This document shows, piece after piece, positions 1 to 8,737 of a DNA stretch of 43,052 nucleotides. This stretch comes from Deltaproteobacteria bacterium (GTDB lineage: Bacteria > Myxococcota_A > UBA9160 > UBA6930). Below the pieces are notes generated by a model. It was not told the origin of the DNA and did not search any database. It worked only from the letters and a program-made list of their open reading frames with translations. Each line of letters begins with the position of its first letter. The stretch's first letter is position 1. The stretch is taken from NCBI GenBank assembly GCA_029261795.1, contig JAJDAP010000011.1, forward strand, positions 1 to 43,052, read 5' to 3'. The translations under genes and the position numbers were made by a program.

Positions 1-273
1 GTGTTGAAGACACCGACCCAGGTGCGCAACGCACTGCGGTATGTGCTGATGAATGCCAGACGGCACATGAAACGCGCGCCCAGCAGCGTGCGAATTGATC
101 CCGCCTCATCTGGGAGGTGGTTCGGGGGCTGGAAGCAGTCCGCGCGCGATCTCGTGGTCGCGGCAAGAGGAAGACCCGGAACCCGGGCCGTCGCATTCAC
201 CCACACCTGGCTCCTCAACGAGGGCTGGAGGCGAGCCGGTCCTCTCTTGGACCCCGCTGCCGCTCCAGGCTGA
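1..273 (+). CDS. REP-associated Y1 transposase, C-terminal part (partial, cut by window edge)
   Basis: Ninety codons are open from the first base of the window to a TGA at 271-273. The encoded end reads like the C-terminal tail of IS200-like REP-associated tyrosine transposases (RAYT, Y1_Tnp): an opening TPTQVRNALRYVLMNARRH helix, an IDPASSGRWFGGW block, and a closing TWLLNEGWRRAG block ending in PG. In this family the catalytic HUH motif and tyrosine lie further toward the N-terminus, so they are outside the window and intactness cannot be judged. These single-domain transposases normally nick and join hairpin REP DNA. The palindromes at 30556-30643 and 42949-43025 may be their substrates, which is inference. 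The GTG at base 1 is probably internal rather than the true start. Confidence 0.8.
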   Translation: MLKTPTQVRNALRYVLMNARRHMKRAPSSVRIDPASSGRWFGGWKQSARDLVVAARGRPGTRAVAFTHTWLLNEGWRRAGPLLDPAAAPG

Positions 274-462
274 ACCGTCCTCGCGGCCCCGACCGGCGTC
301 CTCGCGTCCTGGCACCGCTAGTCCGCACGTCCTCGATCCAAGAAGCCCGCCCGCAAGAGCGATCTACGAGCCCTCCTCGTAGAGTCGAGAGCCACCCCAC
401 CCCTCAAGACCTTCTCCGCCCCGCGCAGGCTGTCGACAGGTAGACTCTTTCTCGACCCTCGC

Positions 463-1653
463 CTAGCGAATCGCCCCGGCTTCGCGAAGTGCGCGAATCT
501 CGTCCGGCGAAAGTGCGAGTTCCGCGATGAGAACCTCTTCGTTGTGTTCCCCGAGCAGGGGCGCGGGTTCGAGCGATACCGAACTGGCCGACATGCGCGG
601 TGCCCACCCCAGGAGCCTGACCTTTCCGTGTTCGGGGTGGTCCAACGTATGTACGAATCCGCGCTCGTTCAAGTGGGGATCATCGTGCAGATCCCGGGTA
701 TCGAGGACCGCCGAGCAGGGCACACCGGCCTCGCCGAGCTGGGCCATCATTTCATGCTTGGTGCGTTGACGAGTCCAGGCGGCGACTTCTTCGAACAATG
801 CCGCACCGTTCTCTGCCCGAGCCAGACCGCTCCCGAAACGTGGATCCGAGATCAGGTCCGATCGACCGATGGCAAGGCACAGGGCGTCCCAGTGTCGCTC
901 GGTGACGCAGATCAGGTACGCCCAATCGTTCGGACCGAAGGGCTTGCACGGATAGAGATCCGTCGGTGGGCCGAGCCCGTTTCCCGTCCGCGGTATCGGC
1001 GCGGCACCCCAGTCGGCCTGGAACGAGATACGCGTCCGCATGAAGTAGGTCATGGCCTCCTGCATTGACACTTCAATGTGTTGGCCTTCGCCTGTACGGA
1101 GCTTCTGGATGTACGCCGCCAGGATCGCCATTCCGAGCTGCATCCCGGTCCCGGAGTCGCCGGTCGTCGGCCCCGGACACAGCGGCGGTCCGTCGGGATA
1201 GCCCGTCACCGAAAAGGCTCCGGCCGCCGCCTGAGCGATCATGTCGTAGCTCTTGTACGCGGCATAGGGGCCACTCAGTCCGAAGCCCTTCACCTGCGCG
1301 TAGATCAGGTTCGAGTGCACAGCCTTCAAGCGCTCGTAGGTCAGGTCCAGCCGCTCGACAACGCCGGGGCCATAGTTCTCGACGAACACGTCGAAGCGAG
1401 GCAACAAGCGGAGTAGCAGGGCATGCCCGTCGGGCTTGGTCAGGTCGAGGGTGAGGCTCTTCTTGTTGGCGTTCCAGTTGCAGAAGTACGGCGAGTACGA
1501 CGTTCCGGTTGCAACGCCCCGACCCGGGTCGCCAATGCTGGGCGACTCGATCTTGACGACGTCGGCACCCATCCAGGCAAGCGACTGCGTGCACGAGGGC
1601 CCGGCCTCGTACTGGGTCATGTCGAGGATTCGAAGTCCATCCAGTGCGGCCAT
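463..1653 (-). CDS. CaiB/BaiF family III CoA-transferase
   Basis: This 396-residue protein has the usual length for family III CoA-transferases, which move CoA between carboxylic acids through an aspartyl intermediate. The N-terminal LDGLRILDMTQYEAGP block, the GADVVKIE strand (about 29-36), the NANKKSLTLDL block (about 61-71) and GDSGTG around D166, the expected catalytic aspartate, are all visible. The GEGQHIEVSMQEA segment near 188-200 is also typical. The ATG at 1653 has a GGAGGG five bases upstream. It is transcribed divergently from the reductase at 1748. The acid substrate cannot be told from sequence; crotonobetaine-, mesaconate- and formyl-CoA transferases share this fold. Confidence 0.93.
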   Translation of the reverse strand: MAALDGLRILDMTQYEAGPSCTQSLAWMGADVVKIESPSIGDPGRGVATGTSYSPYFCNWNANKKSLTLDLTKPDGHALLLRLLPRFDVFVENYGPGVVERLDLTYERLKAVHSNLIYAQVKGFGLSGPYAAYKSYDMIAQAAAGAFSVTGYPDGPPLCPGPTTGDSGTGMQLGMAILAAYIQKLRTGEGQHIEVSMQEAMTYFMRTRISFQADWGAAPIPRTGNGLGPPTDLYPCKPFGPNDWAYLICVTERHWDALCLAIGRSDLISDPRFGSGLARAENGAALFEEVAAWTRQRTKHEMMAQLGEAGVPCSAVLDTRDLHDDPHLNERGFVHTLDHPEHGKVRLLGWAPRMSASSVSLEPAPLLGEHNEEVLIAELALSPDEIRALREAGAIR

Positions 1654-1747
1654 GTCATCCCTCCAGCTGGAACGGTACCCCAGAGCTGTCGACGAACGGG
1701 AGCCTCGGCCCCACGCCCCATCAGGATGACCGCGGTAGCATCGCGAG

Positions 1748-2842
1748 ATGGAGAATCCCGATCGAGCCCCGCTCCGCGTCGTTCAATGGTCCACCGGGAA
1801 CGCTGGCCAACCGGCCCTGCGCGGCATCCTGCGGCATCCGGAGCTCGAACTCGTCGGTGTGCATGCGCACTCGGCTGCCAAGATCGGGCGCGATGCCGCC
1901 GACCTCTGCGGTTGGGACGGCGACGCGACGGGAATCCTGGCCAGCGACGATGTGGAGGCGTTGCTCGCTCTCGCGCCGGACTGCGTTTGCTATGCGGCCC
2001 AAGGAGAAACGCGGCCGATGGAGACCGTGGAAGAGCTGTGCCGGATCCTCAAAGCGGGCATCAACGTGGTGAACACTTCGATCGTGTCATTGGTGTATCC
2101 ACCGTTTGCCAGTCGCAAACTCGTGGAGCCCCTCGAAGCCGCCTGTCTCGAAGGGAAGACGACCCTTTACACCTCCGGCTTCGACCCGGGCTGGTCAGGC
2201 GACGTGATCCCGCTGGCGTTGGCCGCGTGTTGCGAACGGCTCGACGCCCTGCGCGTCTATGAACTGATGGACTACTCCACCTACGAAGATCCCGGCTTCA
2301 CCGGCGTCTTCTTCGGGTTCGGAAAACCCATGGACTACACGGCTCCACTGCTGAAGCCCGGCGTGATCAAGGGCGGCTGGGGTTCGATGGTGCTGCTTGC
2401 CGCCGATGCCCTCGGCGTCGAACTAGACGAGATCCGGGAATCTTCCGAGCGCGCCCCGGCGCCGGACAGCTTCGATACCTCGATGGGCCGGATCGAGGCC
2501 GGCACCTGCGCCGGCGTACGGTTCGCGGTCGAGGGAATCGTGGATGGCAAACCGATGATCGTGGCCGGCCATGCCAACCGCCTGCGCGACGATATCGGAC
2601 CAGATTGGGAGCAGCTCTCGGGCGACAAGAGCTCCGGCTACCGCATCGAGATCGAGGGCTCGCCGAGCTTCACCTGCGAGATCGAACCGGTCGGTGAGGA
2701 TGGCGACCATAACACCGCGGGAATTCTCGGGACGGCGATGCGTGTCGTGAATGCCATCCCGACCGTCTGCACCGCCCCACCCGGTGTCGTTTCGACCCTG
2801 GACCTGCCGATCTTCACGGCCCGCGCCGGCTCTGCTCGTTAG
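1748..2842 (+). CDS. DapB-like NAD(P)H-dependent reductase/dehydrogenase
   Basis: The 364-residue protein begins with a Rossmann segment VVQWSTGNAGQPALRGIL (about 11-28), characteristic of the dihydrodipicolinate-reductase-like family that includes 2,4-diaminopentanoate dehydrogenase. It is much longer than true DapB (about 270 residues) and shows no clear lysine-pathway context, so a lysine-biosynthesis role is unlikely. Members in similar high-GC bacteria are usually annotated simply as dihydrodipicolinate reductase and lie near acyl-CoA genes, as here beside a CoA-transferase. The TAG stop shares bases with the TAA of the convergent channel gene (TTAG at 2839-2842). Fold assignment is firm; substrate is unknown. 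Confidence 0.85.
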   Translation: MENPDRAPLRVVQWSTGNAGQPALRGILRHPELELVGVHAHSAAKIGRDAADLCGWDGDATGILASDDVEALLALAPDCVCYAAQGETRPMETVEELCRILKAGINVVNTSIVSLVYPPFASRKLVEPLEAACLEGKTTLYTSGFDPGWSGDVIPLALAACCERLDALRVYELMDYSTYEDPGFTGVFFGFGKPMDYTAPLLKPGVIKGGWGSMVLLAADALGVELDEIRESSERAPAPDSFDTSMGRIEAGTCAGVRFAVEGIVDGKPMIVAGHANRLRDDIGPDWEQLSGDKSSGYRIEIEGSPSFTCEIEPVGEDGDHNTAGILGTAMRVVNAIPTVCTAPPGVVSTLDLPIFTARAGSAR

Positions 2843-4578
2843 TCGGAGTCAGAGAATTCCCGGAAGCGTCGGCGTTGGTTGGCGTTTCCGATCAGCACCA
2901 GCTCGGCGCCCGCCCGCAGCTCGGTCGTACCCGCCGGGTTCGAGATCAAGTTGCCGTTCTCACGGATGGCGACCACGGCGAGTCCGGTCTCGCCGCCAAT
3001 GCCGCTATCCGAAAGCAGGGCGCCGGCCAATCGCGCCGGCACGGGCTCGAAGAAGACGTCGTTGTCCTCGCCCATCACGACCAGGTCGTTGCCGAGGACG
3101 AACGAGAGCAGTGTCTGAACGGCCACGAACTCATGGCTCAGTGCGAAATCTGCCCCGGCGCGGTGGATCGCTTCGAGGTTCCAGTCATTCGTGATCCGGC
3201 TGACGATCCGCGCTCCGGGATTGAGCTTCCGGCAGTAGATCGCCAGGAAGATGTTCGTGGCATCGTCGTTCGTGGTGAGCACCACCGACGTCGCTTCATC
3301 GATGCCGGCGGCCTTCACCGTTTCGAGGTTCGCGGCATCGCCCACGATGACCTCGCAACCGAGCGCCTCGAGTTCGGCGCGGAGGCTGTCGTCGCGCTCC
3401 AGAATCGTGACACTGGCCTCGCGCTCCCTCAGCGCGGCTGCCACGGCGCGCCCCACAGTGCCGCCGCCGATCACGAGGACCGGTGCGTCGAGGTCGTGAT
3501 AGATCACGAACAGCGCGTCGAGTTCGGTGATCTGCTCTTCGGTTCCGACCACGACGGGAACGCAGTGCTCGGTAAGCACCGTGTCCGGGCCCGTCGGAAT
3601 CAAACGGCCCCGCTTCCAGATCGCGACGATATTGAGCCCGGTGACTGCCCGCAGATGGGAGTCGCGAATCGTTCGGCCGACGAGGGCGGTTCCGCTCACC
3701 GGAAACTCGGCGATGACCAGGTCTTCGAACTGGCCGACGCGATGCGCGGTCTGGGTGCCTACCGCAACCCGCGTCGCCAATTGCTCGCCGAGGCGTTGCT
3801 TCAACAAGAAGACCCGCGTTGCCCCACTCAGCTCGAGCACGTCGACGGAATCGACGTGCGCGGCGAGGGCCGCGATCGGAACGTCCGGCGCCACTTCACG
3901 GACCGTGAGCGTGATGTTGCTATTGGCGGCGTCGCCCAGGTTCGCGACGACGATGCGCGCGCTGGCGGCGCGAGCGGCTTGGTAGGTGCTGTCGTGATCC
4001 CTCGCGCCAGTGACGACGTGAATGCCGTCGCCGTGCAGGCGCGCCGCGACCGAGGGATCCGGTTCGATCACCACGTAGGGAATCTCGAGCCGCGTCAGCC
4101 GCTTGATCAGCCCATCGATCATCGCGTTGTACTCGCAGAGGATCACGTGACCGGCGAGTCCGGGCGCAACCGCCCGCGGCGCGCGCAGCCGGACCTGGGC
4201 CTCCAACCACGGCGCGTAGAAGAAGCGGATGAACGTGAAGGGCGCCACGATCAACAGCATCACGATTCCGTAGACGAGCACGACGATGGTGAAGAGGCGG
4301 CCGATATCCGTGTGGAACGTGATGTCCCCGAAGCCGAGCGTGCTCATCACGGTGAGCGTCCAGTAGAGACCGGTCAGCCAGGAATGCTCGGTTTGCCCCT
4401 CGTGCACCATGATGGCGTGGAACAGCACCGTGAAGAGCGCGATGCTCGCCAGCAGGATTGCGCCGAACTTGGCCAGCGCGCGCAGGTTCTGGCGCGTCTC
4501 GCTCTCATCGAGCAGGTACATGAGCTGGGAGGGCAGGAACTTCACGCTCGATGAGAGTAGCCACCAGTCCTGCCACAT
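2839..4578 (-). CDS. Two-TM potassium channel with tandem RCK (TrkA-N/TrkA-C) modules
   Basis: A 579-residue inner-membrane channel subunit. TM1 lies at about 39-59, the pore helix and selectivity filter STLGFGD at 79-85, and TM2 at about 94-119. The first RCK-N domain begins near 143 (HVILCEYN), where the usual glycine-rich nucleotide loop is degenerate, followed by a TrkA-C-like part around 284-345. The second RCK-N has a canonical VLVIGGGTVG loop at 367-376 and a final TrkA-C domain. This layout matches GsuK-type prokaryotic channels gated by nucleotides or ions. The frame is open further upstream, but ATG 4578 (MWQDWW) precedes TM1 sensibly and the earlier stretch is low-complexity shadow. 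It is divergent from pyc. Confidence 0.92.
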   Translation of the reverse strand: MWQDWWLLSSSVKFLPSQLMYLLDESETRQNLRALAKFGAILLASIALFTVLFHAIMVHEGQTEHSWLTGLYWTLTVMSTLGFGDITFHTDIGRLFTIVVLVYGIVMLLIVAPFTFIRFFYAPWLEAQVRLRAPRAVAPGLAGHVILCEYNAMIDGLIKRLTRLEIPYVVIEPDPSVAARLHGDGIHVVTGARDHDSTYQAARAASARIVVANLGDAANSNITLTVREVAPDVPIAALAAHVDSVDVLELSGATRVFLLKQRLGEQLATRVAVGTQTAHRVGQFEDLVIAEFPVSGTALVGRTIRDSHLRAVTGLNIVAIWKRGRLIPTGPDTVLTEHCVPVVVGTEEQITELDALFVIYHDLDAPVLVIGGGTVGRAVAAALREREASVTILERDDSLRAELEALGCEVIVGDAANLETVKAAGIDEATSVVLTTNDDATNIFLAIYCRKLNPGARIVSRITNDWNLEAIHRAGADFALSHEFVAVQTLLSFVLGNDLVVMGEDNDVFFEPVPARLAGALLSDSGIGGETGLAVVAIRENGNLISNPAGTTELRAGAELVLIGNANQRRRFREFSDSD

Positions 4579-4653
4579 GGCCGAGATTTGACCGTGCCGG
4601 ACGGCGATCGACCTGCGATCCTGTACCGCCGTCCGCCCAAGAGGTCCCCCACC

Positions 4654-7600
4654 ATGCCGAGCCCGATCAAGCGCCTGTTGATCGCCAACCGTGGCGAGAT
4701 CGCCATCCGCATCCACCGCGCCTGTGCGGAACTGGGCATCAAGACCGTGGCGATTCACTCCCACGAAGACCGCTATGCGCTGCATCGCTTCAAGGCAGAC
4801 GAGGCCTATGTGCTGGGCGATGGCGGCAACCCGGTCGGCGCCTATCTAGACATCGATCGGATCCTCGAAGTGGCGCGACAGACCGGCGTCGACGCCGTGC
4901 ACCCGGGCTACGGCTTCCTTTCGGAAAACGCCGACTTCGCCGCAGCGATCGAGGACGCGGGGATCTCCTTCGTGGGTCCCCGGGCCGACGTGCTCATCAA
5001 GCTCGGCGACAAGGTCCGCGCACGTGCCGAAGCCGTCGCCGCCGGGCTTCCCGTGATCCCGGGCACGGAGCCGCTGGCGAGTGTCGAAGCGGCCCGCAGC
5101 GCCGCCGACGAGATCGGCTATCCGGTGATGGTCAAGGCATCCGGCGGCGGCGGCGGCCGAGGCCTTCGCGTCGTTGCGGGGCCGGATGATCTGGCGGAGG
5201 CCTACGATTCCGCCCGCCGAGAAGCCGGCAGCGCCTTCGGCAACGACGAGGTCTTCGTCGAGAAGCTCCTGCTTCGGCCGAAACATATCGAAGTGCAGGT
5301 GCTCGCCGACGGAGAAGGGAACGCGGTCCATCTGTTCGAACGCGATTGCTCGATACAGCGCCGACACCAGAAGGTGTTGGAGCTGGCGCCAGCGCCCGGA
5401 CTCGACCCGGAAGTGCGGGATCGGCTATGCAACGCGGCCGCTCGGTTTGCGAGTTCCGTGGGCTACCGAAATGCCGGAACCGTCGAGTTCCTGATGACCG
5501 GGGATGACTGGTACTTCATCGAGATGAATCCGCGGATCCAGGTCGAGCACACGGTCACCGAGGAAGTGACGGGCGTGGATCTGGTGGCGAGTCAGATCCA
5601 GATCGCTGGGGGTGCGAGCCTCGAAGATCTCGGCCTCCGACAGGAATCGATCTCGACCCGCGGCGTTGCCATCCAATGCCGGGTCACGACGGAAAACCCG
5701 GAGAACCGATTCTTGCCGGACTACGGTCGGCTGATCTCCTATCGCTCGCCGGGTGGCCTGGGCGTGCGGCTCGATGCCGGTAGCGCCTTCGCCGGCGCGC
5801 TCATTACGCCCTACTACGACTCGTTGCTGGTCAAGCTCACGACGCGAGGGCAGAACCTCGCAGAAGCTTCGACCCGGGCGCTCCGCGCGCTCGGCGAGTT
5901 TCGCGCCCGCGGCGTCGAAACCAATGTGCCCTTCCTTCGGAAAGTGCTCGAGCACCCGACCTTCCTGGCCGGCGAATGTACGACCGGATTCATCGATGAA
6001 TCCCCAGAACTCCTCGAGTTCTCGGCGGAACGCCGCGGTGGAACGCGGTTGCTCCAGTACCTGGCGGACGTGAGCGTCAACGGGCGGGCCGGCGTCGCCG
6101 CCGAGTCGGTCACGCCAGGCCAGCACGAACCCTTCGTTCCGGCCTGGGATCCGAACCAGGCCCCTCCGGCGGGCACTAAACAGCGCTTCGACGAACTCGG
6201 CGCCGAGAAGTTCGTGCAGTGGATGGGCCAACAGGATCAACTCTTCATCACCGACACCACGTTCCGCGACGCACACCAAAGCTTGTTGGCTACGCGACTC
6301 CGGACCCACGACATGCTCGCCGTGGCTCCCGCAGTCGCGCGCCATGCGGCCGGCCTCTTCTCGATGGAGATGTGGGGTGGCGCCACCTTCGATGTGGCGA
6401 TGCGCTTCCTCGACGAGGACCCGTGGGATCGGCTCATCAAGCTGCGCCAGGCAATTCCCAATGTTCTGTTCCAGATGCTGCTACGCGGCGCAAATGCCGT
6501 GGGATACACCACCTATCCCGACAATGTCGTTTCCGGTTTCGTGAAGGAAGCCGCGGCGCGTGGAATCGACGTGTTCCGGATCTTCGACTCGCTGAACTGG
6601 CCCGACCAGATGCAGGTCGCGATCGATGCCGTTCGAGAAGCAGGCGCCATTGCCGAGGTAGCGATCTGCTACACCGGCGACATCCTCGAACCGGGGCGTG
6701 AGCGTTATGCGCTCGACTACTATGTGAAGCTGGCTCAGGAGCTGGTCGATCGCGGCGCCCATCTGATCGCGATCAAGGACATGGCGGGGCTCTTGAAGCC
6801 CTACGCTGCCGGCCGCCTGGTCGAGGTCCTGAAACAGGAACTCGACGTCCCGATCCACCTCCACAGCCATGACACCGCGGGTATCCAGGCGGCAGCCTAC
6901 CTTCGCGCCGCGGAAGCCGGTGTGGACGCGGTCGACTGCGCGTTCGGTCCGCTCTCCGGTTCGACCAGCCAACCGAACCTCCAGAGCGTCGTGGCCATGA
7001 TCGAGCAATCGGATCGAAGCACGGGGCTCGACCTCGCAACGCTGCTTCCCTTCGATAGCTACTGGGAGGCCGTGCGAGCCCAGTACGGGCCCTTCGACAA
7101 CGGACCGCGCACCGGTAGCGCCGAGGTCTATGAACATGAGATCCCGGGAGGCCAGTATACGAACCTGCGCGCCCAGGCCGTCGCGCTCGGGCTCGGCGAC
7201 CGTTGGCGCGAGGCCACGCGCATGTATGCCGAGGTCAACAAGATGTTTGGCGACATCGTCAAGGTGACGCCTTCGTCGAAGGTCGTTGGCGACATGGCGT
7301 TGTACATGCTCTCGAACGGCCTCACCCCCGCTGAGGTCGTAGAACGCGGGCGTGACCTTTCGTTTCCGGAGAGCGTCATCGGGTACTTCGAGGGCAAGAT
7401 CGGGCAGCCGTCCTACGGTTTCCCGGAGCCGCTGCGAAGCCTGGTGCTGAAGGATCGGCCCGGACTCTCGGGGCGACCCGGCGAAGGCCTGGCAGCGGCC
7501 GACTTTGCCGCAACACGCTCCGAACTCGAAGAAAAGATCGGACGGACCGCGGACGCGACCGAGGTTCTCGCCTACCTGCTCTATCCCAAGGTCTTCCTGG

Positions 7601-8088
7601 ATTTCAAGGCGACCTCGGATGCGCACGGTGATGTCTCCGTTCTCCCGACGCCCGCGTTCTTGCGGGGCATGACGCCTGGCGAAGAGATTCACGTCAACAC
7701 CCAGCCGGGCCAGACCCTGATCATCCGACTCGTTGCGATCGGCGAGCCCGACCCGGAAGGGAAGCGTGCCGTCTTCTTCGACCTGAACGGCCAACCGTTG
7801 CATATCCACGTGCACGACCGACACCTGGGCATCGCCATCAAGGAACACATCAAGGCCGACCCCGAAGACCCGCGTCAGATCGCCTCGCCGTTGCCGGGCA
7901 TCGTGGTCTCGCACGCCCACCTCGAGGGCGCGACCATCGTCGCCGGCGAGCGGTTGTGCGTGATCGAGGCGATGAAGATGGAGACCAACGTGGCATCCAC
8001 GCTCGACGGCAAGATCGCCAAGCTTCACGTGAGCGAAGGAACCCGCGTGGAAGCCGGCGACCTGTTGATCACGATCGAACCGGCCTAG
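4654..8088 (+). CDS. pyc: Pyruvate carboxylase
   Basis: A full-length, 1144-residue single-chain pyruvate carboxylase, which makes oxaloacetate from pyruvate, bicarbonate and ATP. It starts with the biotin carboxylase domain (IKRLLIANRGEIAIRI at 4-19; ATP-grasp KASGGGGGRG; EMNPRIQVEHTVTE), followed by the carboxyltransferase domain (FITDTTFRDAHQSLLATR; LHSHDTAG metal site), the PYC/OADA linker and a C-terminal biotinyl domain with the IEAMKMET motif (biotin lysine about 1108). ATG 4654 follows a GAGGT at 4641; an in-frame TTG at 4588 would add 22 unconserved residues. The stop overlaps the convergent NTF2-like gene (CTAG at 8085-8088). No truncation or missing catalytic block is seen. Confidence 0.97.
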   Translation: MPSPIKRLLIANRGEIAIRIHRACAELGIKTVAIHSHEDRYALHRFKADEAYVLGDGGNPVGAYLDIDRILEVARQTGVDAVHPGYGFLSENADFAAAIEDAGISFVGPRADVLIKLGDKVRARAEAVAAGLPVIPGTEPLASVEAARSAADEIGYPVMVKASGGGGGRGLRVVAGPDDLAEAYDSARREAGSAFGNDEVFVEKLLLRPKHIEVQVLADGEGNAVHLFERDCSIQRRHQKVLELAPAPGLDPEVRDRLCNAAARFASSVGYRNAGTVEFLMTGDDWYFIEMNPRIQVEHTVTEEVTGVDLVASQIQIAGGASLEDLGLRQESISTRGVAIQCRVTTENPENRFLPDYGRLISYRSPGGLGVRLDAGSAFAGALITPYYDSLLVKLTTRGQNLAEASTRALRALGEFRARGVETNVPFLRKVLEHPTFLAGECTTGFIDESPELLEFSAERRGGTRLLQYLADVSVNGRAGVAAESVTPGQHEPFVPAWDPNQAPPAGTKQRFDELGAEKFVQWMGQQDQLFITDTTFRDAHQSLLATRLRTHDMLAVAPAVARHAAGLFSMEMWGGATFDVAMRFLDEDPWDRLIKLRQAIPNVLFQMLLRGANAVGYTTYPDNVVSGFVKEAAARGIDVFRIFDSLNWPDQMQVAIDAVREAGAIAEVAICYTGDILEPGRERYALDYYVKLAQELVDRGAHLIAIKDMAGLLKPYAAGRLVEVLKQELDVPIHLHSHDTAGIQAAAYLRAAEAGVDAVDCAFGPLSGSTSQPNLQSVVAMIEQSDRSTGLDLATLLPFDSYWEAVRAQYGPFDNGPRTGSAEVYEHEIPGGQYTNLRAQAVALGLGDRWREATRMYAEVNKMFGDIVKVTPSSKVVGDMALYMLSNGLTPAEVVERGRDLSFPESVIGYFEGKIGQPSYGFPEPLRSLVLKDRPGLSGRPGEGLAAADFAATRSELEEKIGRTADATEVLAYLLYPKVFLDFKATSDAHGDVSVLPTPAFLRGMTPGEEIHVNTQPGQTLIIRLVAIGEPDPEGKRAVFFDLNGQPLHIHVHDRHLGIAIKEHIKADPEDPRQIASPLPGIVVSHAHLEGATIVAGERLCVIEAMKMETNVASTLDGKIAKLHVSEGTRVEAGDLLITIEPA

Positions 8089-8540
8089 CTCTCGGACTCC
8101 GGCTTCATCCGATCCGCGAACGGAGGCACCATCTCCATCTGGTCCAGCTCCCAGTAGGTTCGCAGGAAAATCACCTTCCCGGCGTCGTTGACGCGGTAGA
8201 TGAAGACACCGAACAGCTTCGAGACGGCCCCGTTCTCGAACTGGGTCATCAGCGTTCCGACGTTGGCGCATTCGTTTCCTGCCACGATCGAATGCTGGAG
8301 ACTGAAGACGGGTCGGCCGTACGCGATGTTCCGATCCCAGAATTTCTCGATGGCGGCCTTGCCGCGATGTCCCTGACCATCCGGGTCGAGCATCGACTTT
8401 CCGACCGGGTCTTCCACCACCGCGTCGTCTGCGAAGTTGTCGAGCCAGGCGCCCTTGTCTCCGCGCAGCACGGCGTCTGCGGAGCGCCAGGCGGCCAGGC
8501 GCGCGGGGTGGGTCGAGTCTGCGTTCGCGATTTCGGACAT
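8085..8540 (-). CDS. NTF2/SnoaL-like small protein
   Basis: A 151-residue protein of the cystatin-like NTF2 superfamily. A helical start (ARLAAWRSADAVLRGDKGAWLDNFADDAVVEDP, residues about 14-46), the HRGKAAIEKFWDRNI segment and the later beta strands fit the polyketide-cyclase-like SnoaL fold that includes ketosteroid isomerases and many proteins of unknown role. ATG 8540 is preferred over an in-frame ATG at 8558, which would add six unconserved residues. Its stop codon interlocks with the pyc stop. The fold class is well supported, but no catalytic activity can be assigned from sequence. Confidence 0.85.
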   Translation of the reverse strand: MSEIANADSTHPARLAAWRSADAVLRGDKGAWLDNFADDAVVEDPVGKSMLDPDGQGHRGKAAIEKFWDRNIAYGRPVFSLQHSIVAGNECANVGTLMTQFENGAVSKLFGVFIYRVNDAGKVIFLRTYWELDQMEMVPPFADRMKPESES

Positions 8541-8737
8541 GGCACCGGGGTAGCACACGGCTCCGCCAGCTGCGATTCGCGGACCTCCCCGCGCCTAACG
8601 CTTCTCGCGCTGGCGACGACCCAGAAAGCGGTGTGTCGGAACGGACCGGATCGGATACACCTGAACCGGACGCCACGAAGAACCAACGCCACGAGCGGCA
8701 AGGCGCCGCACACCAGCCATTCCAGCTTCCATTGCGC

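Noticed and set aside
274..462. Gap after the transposase end as a place for a palindrome partner
   Set aside because: The GGGGACGGACTCC arm is not present in it and no strong inverted repeat was seen by eye.
2875..4554. A plus-strand open frame of about 559 codons opposite the potassium channel
   Set aside because: Antisense to a gene with clear pore and RCK motifs; composition is low complexity and charged.
4588..4653. Earlier TTG start for pyruvate carboxylase
   Set aside because: The added residues are not conserved, and ATG 4654 has a ribosome site and the usual N-terminus.
8595..8732. A short minus-strand frame ending in REKR and TAG ahead of the epimerase-like gene
   Set aside because: Forty-five codons with mixed third-position GC and no recognisable family; kept only as a hint of recombination in the epimerase finding.
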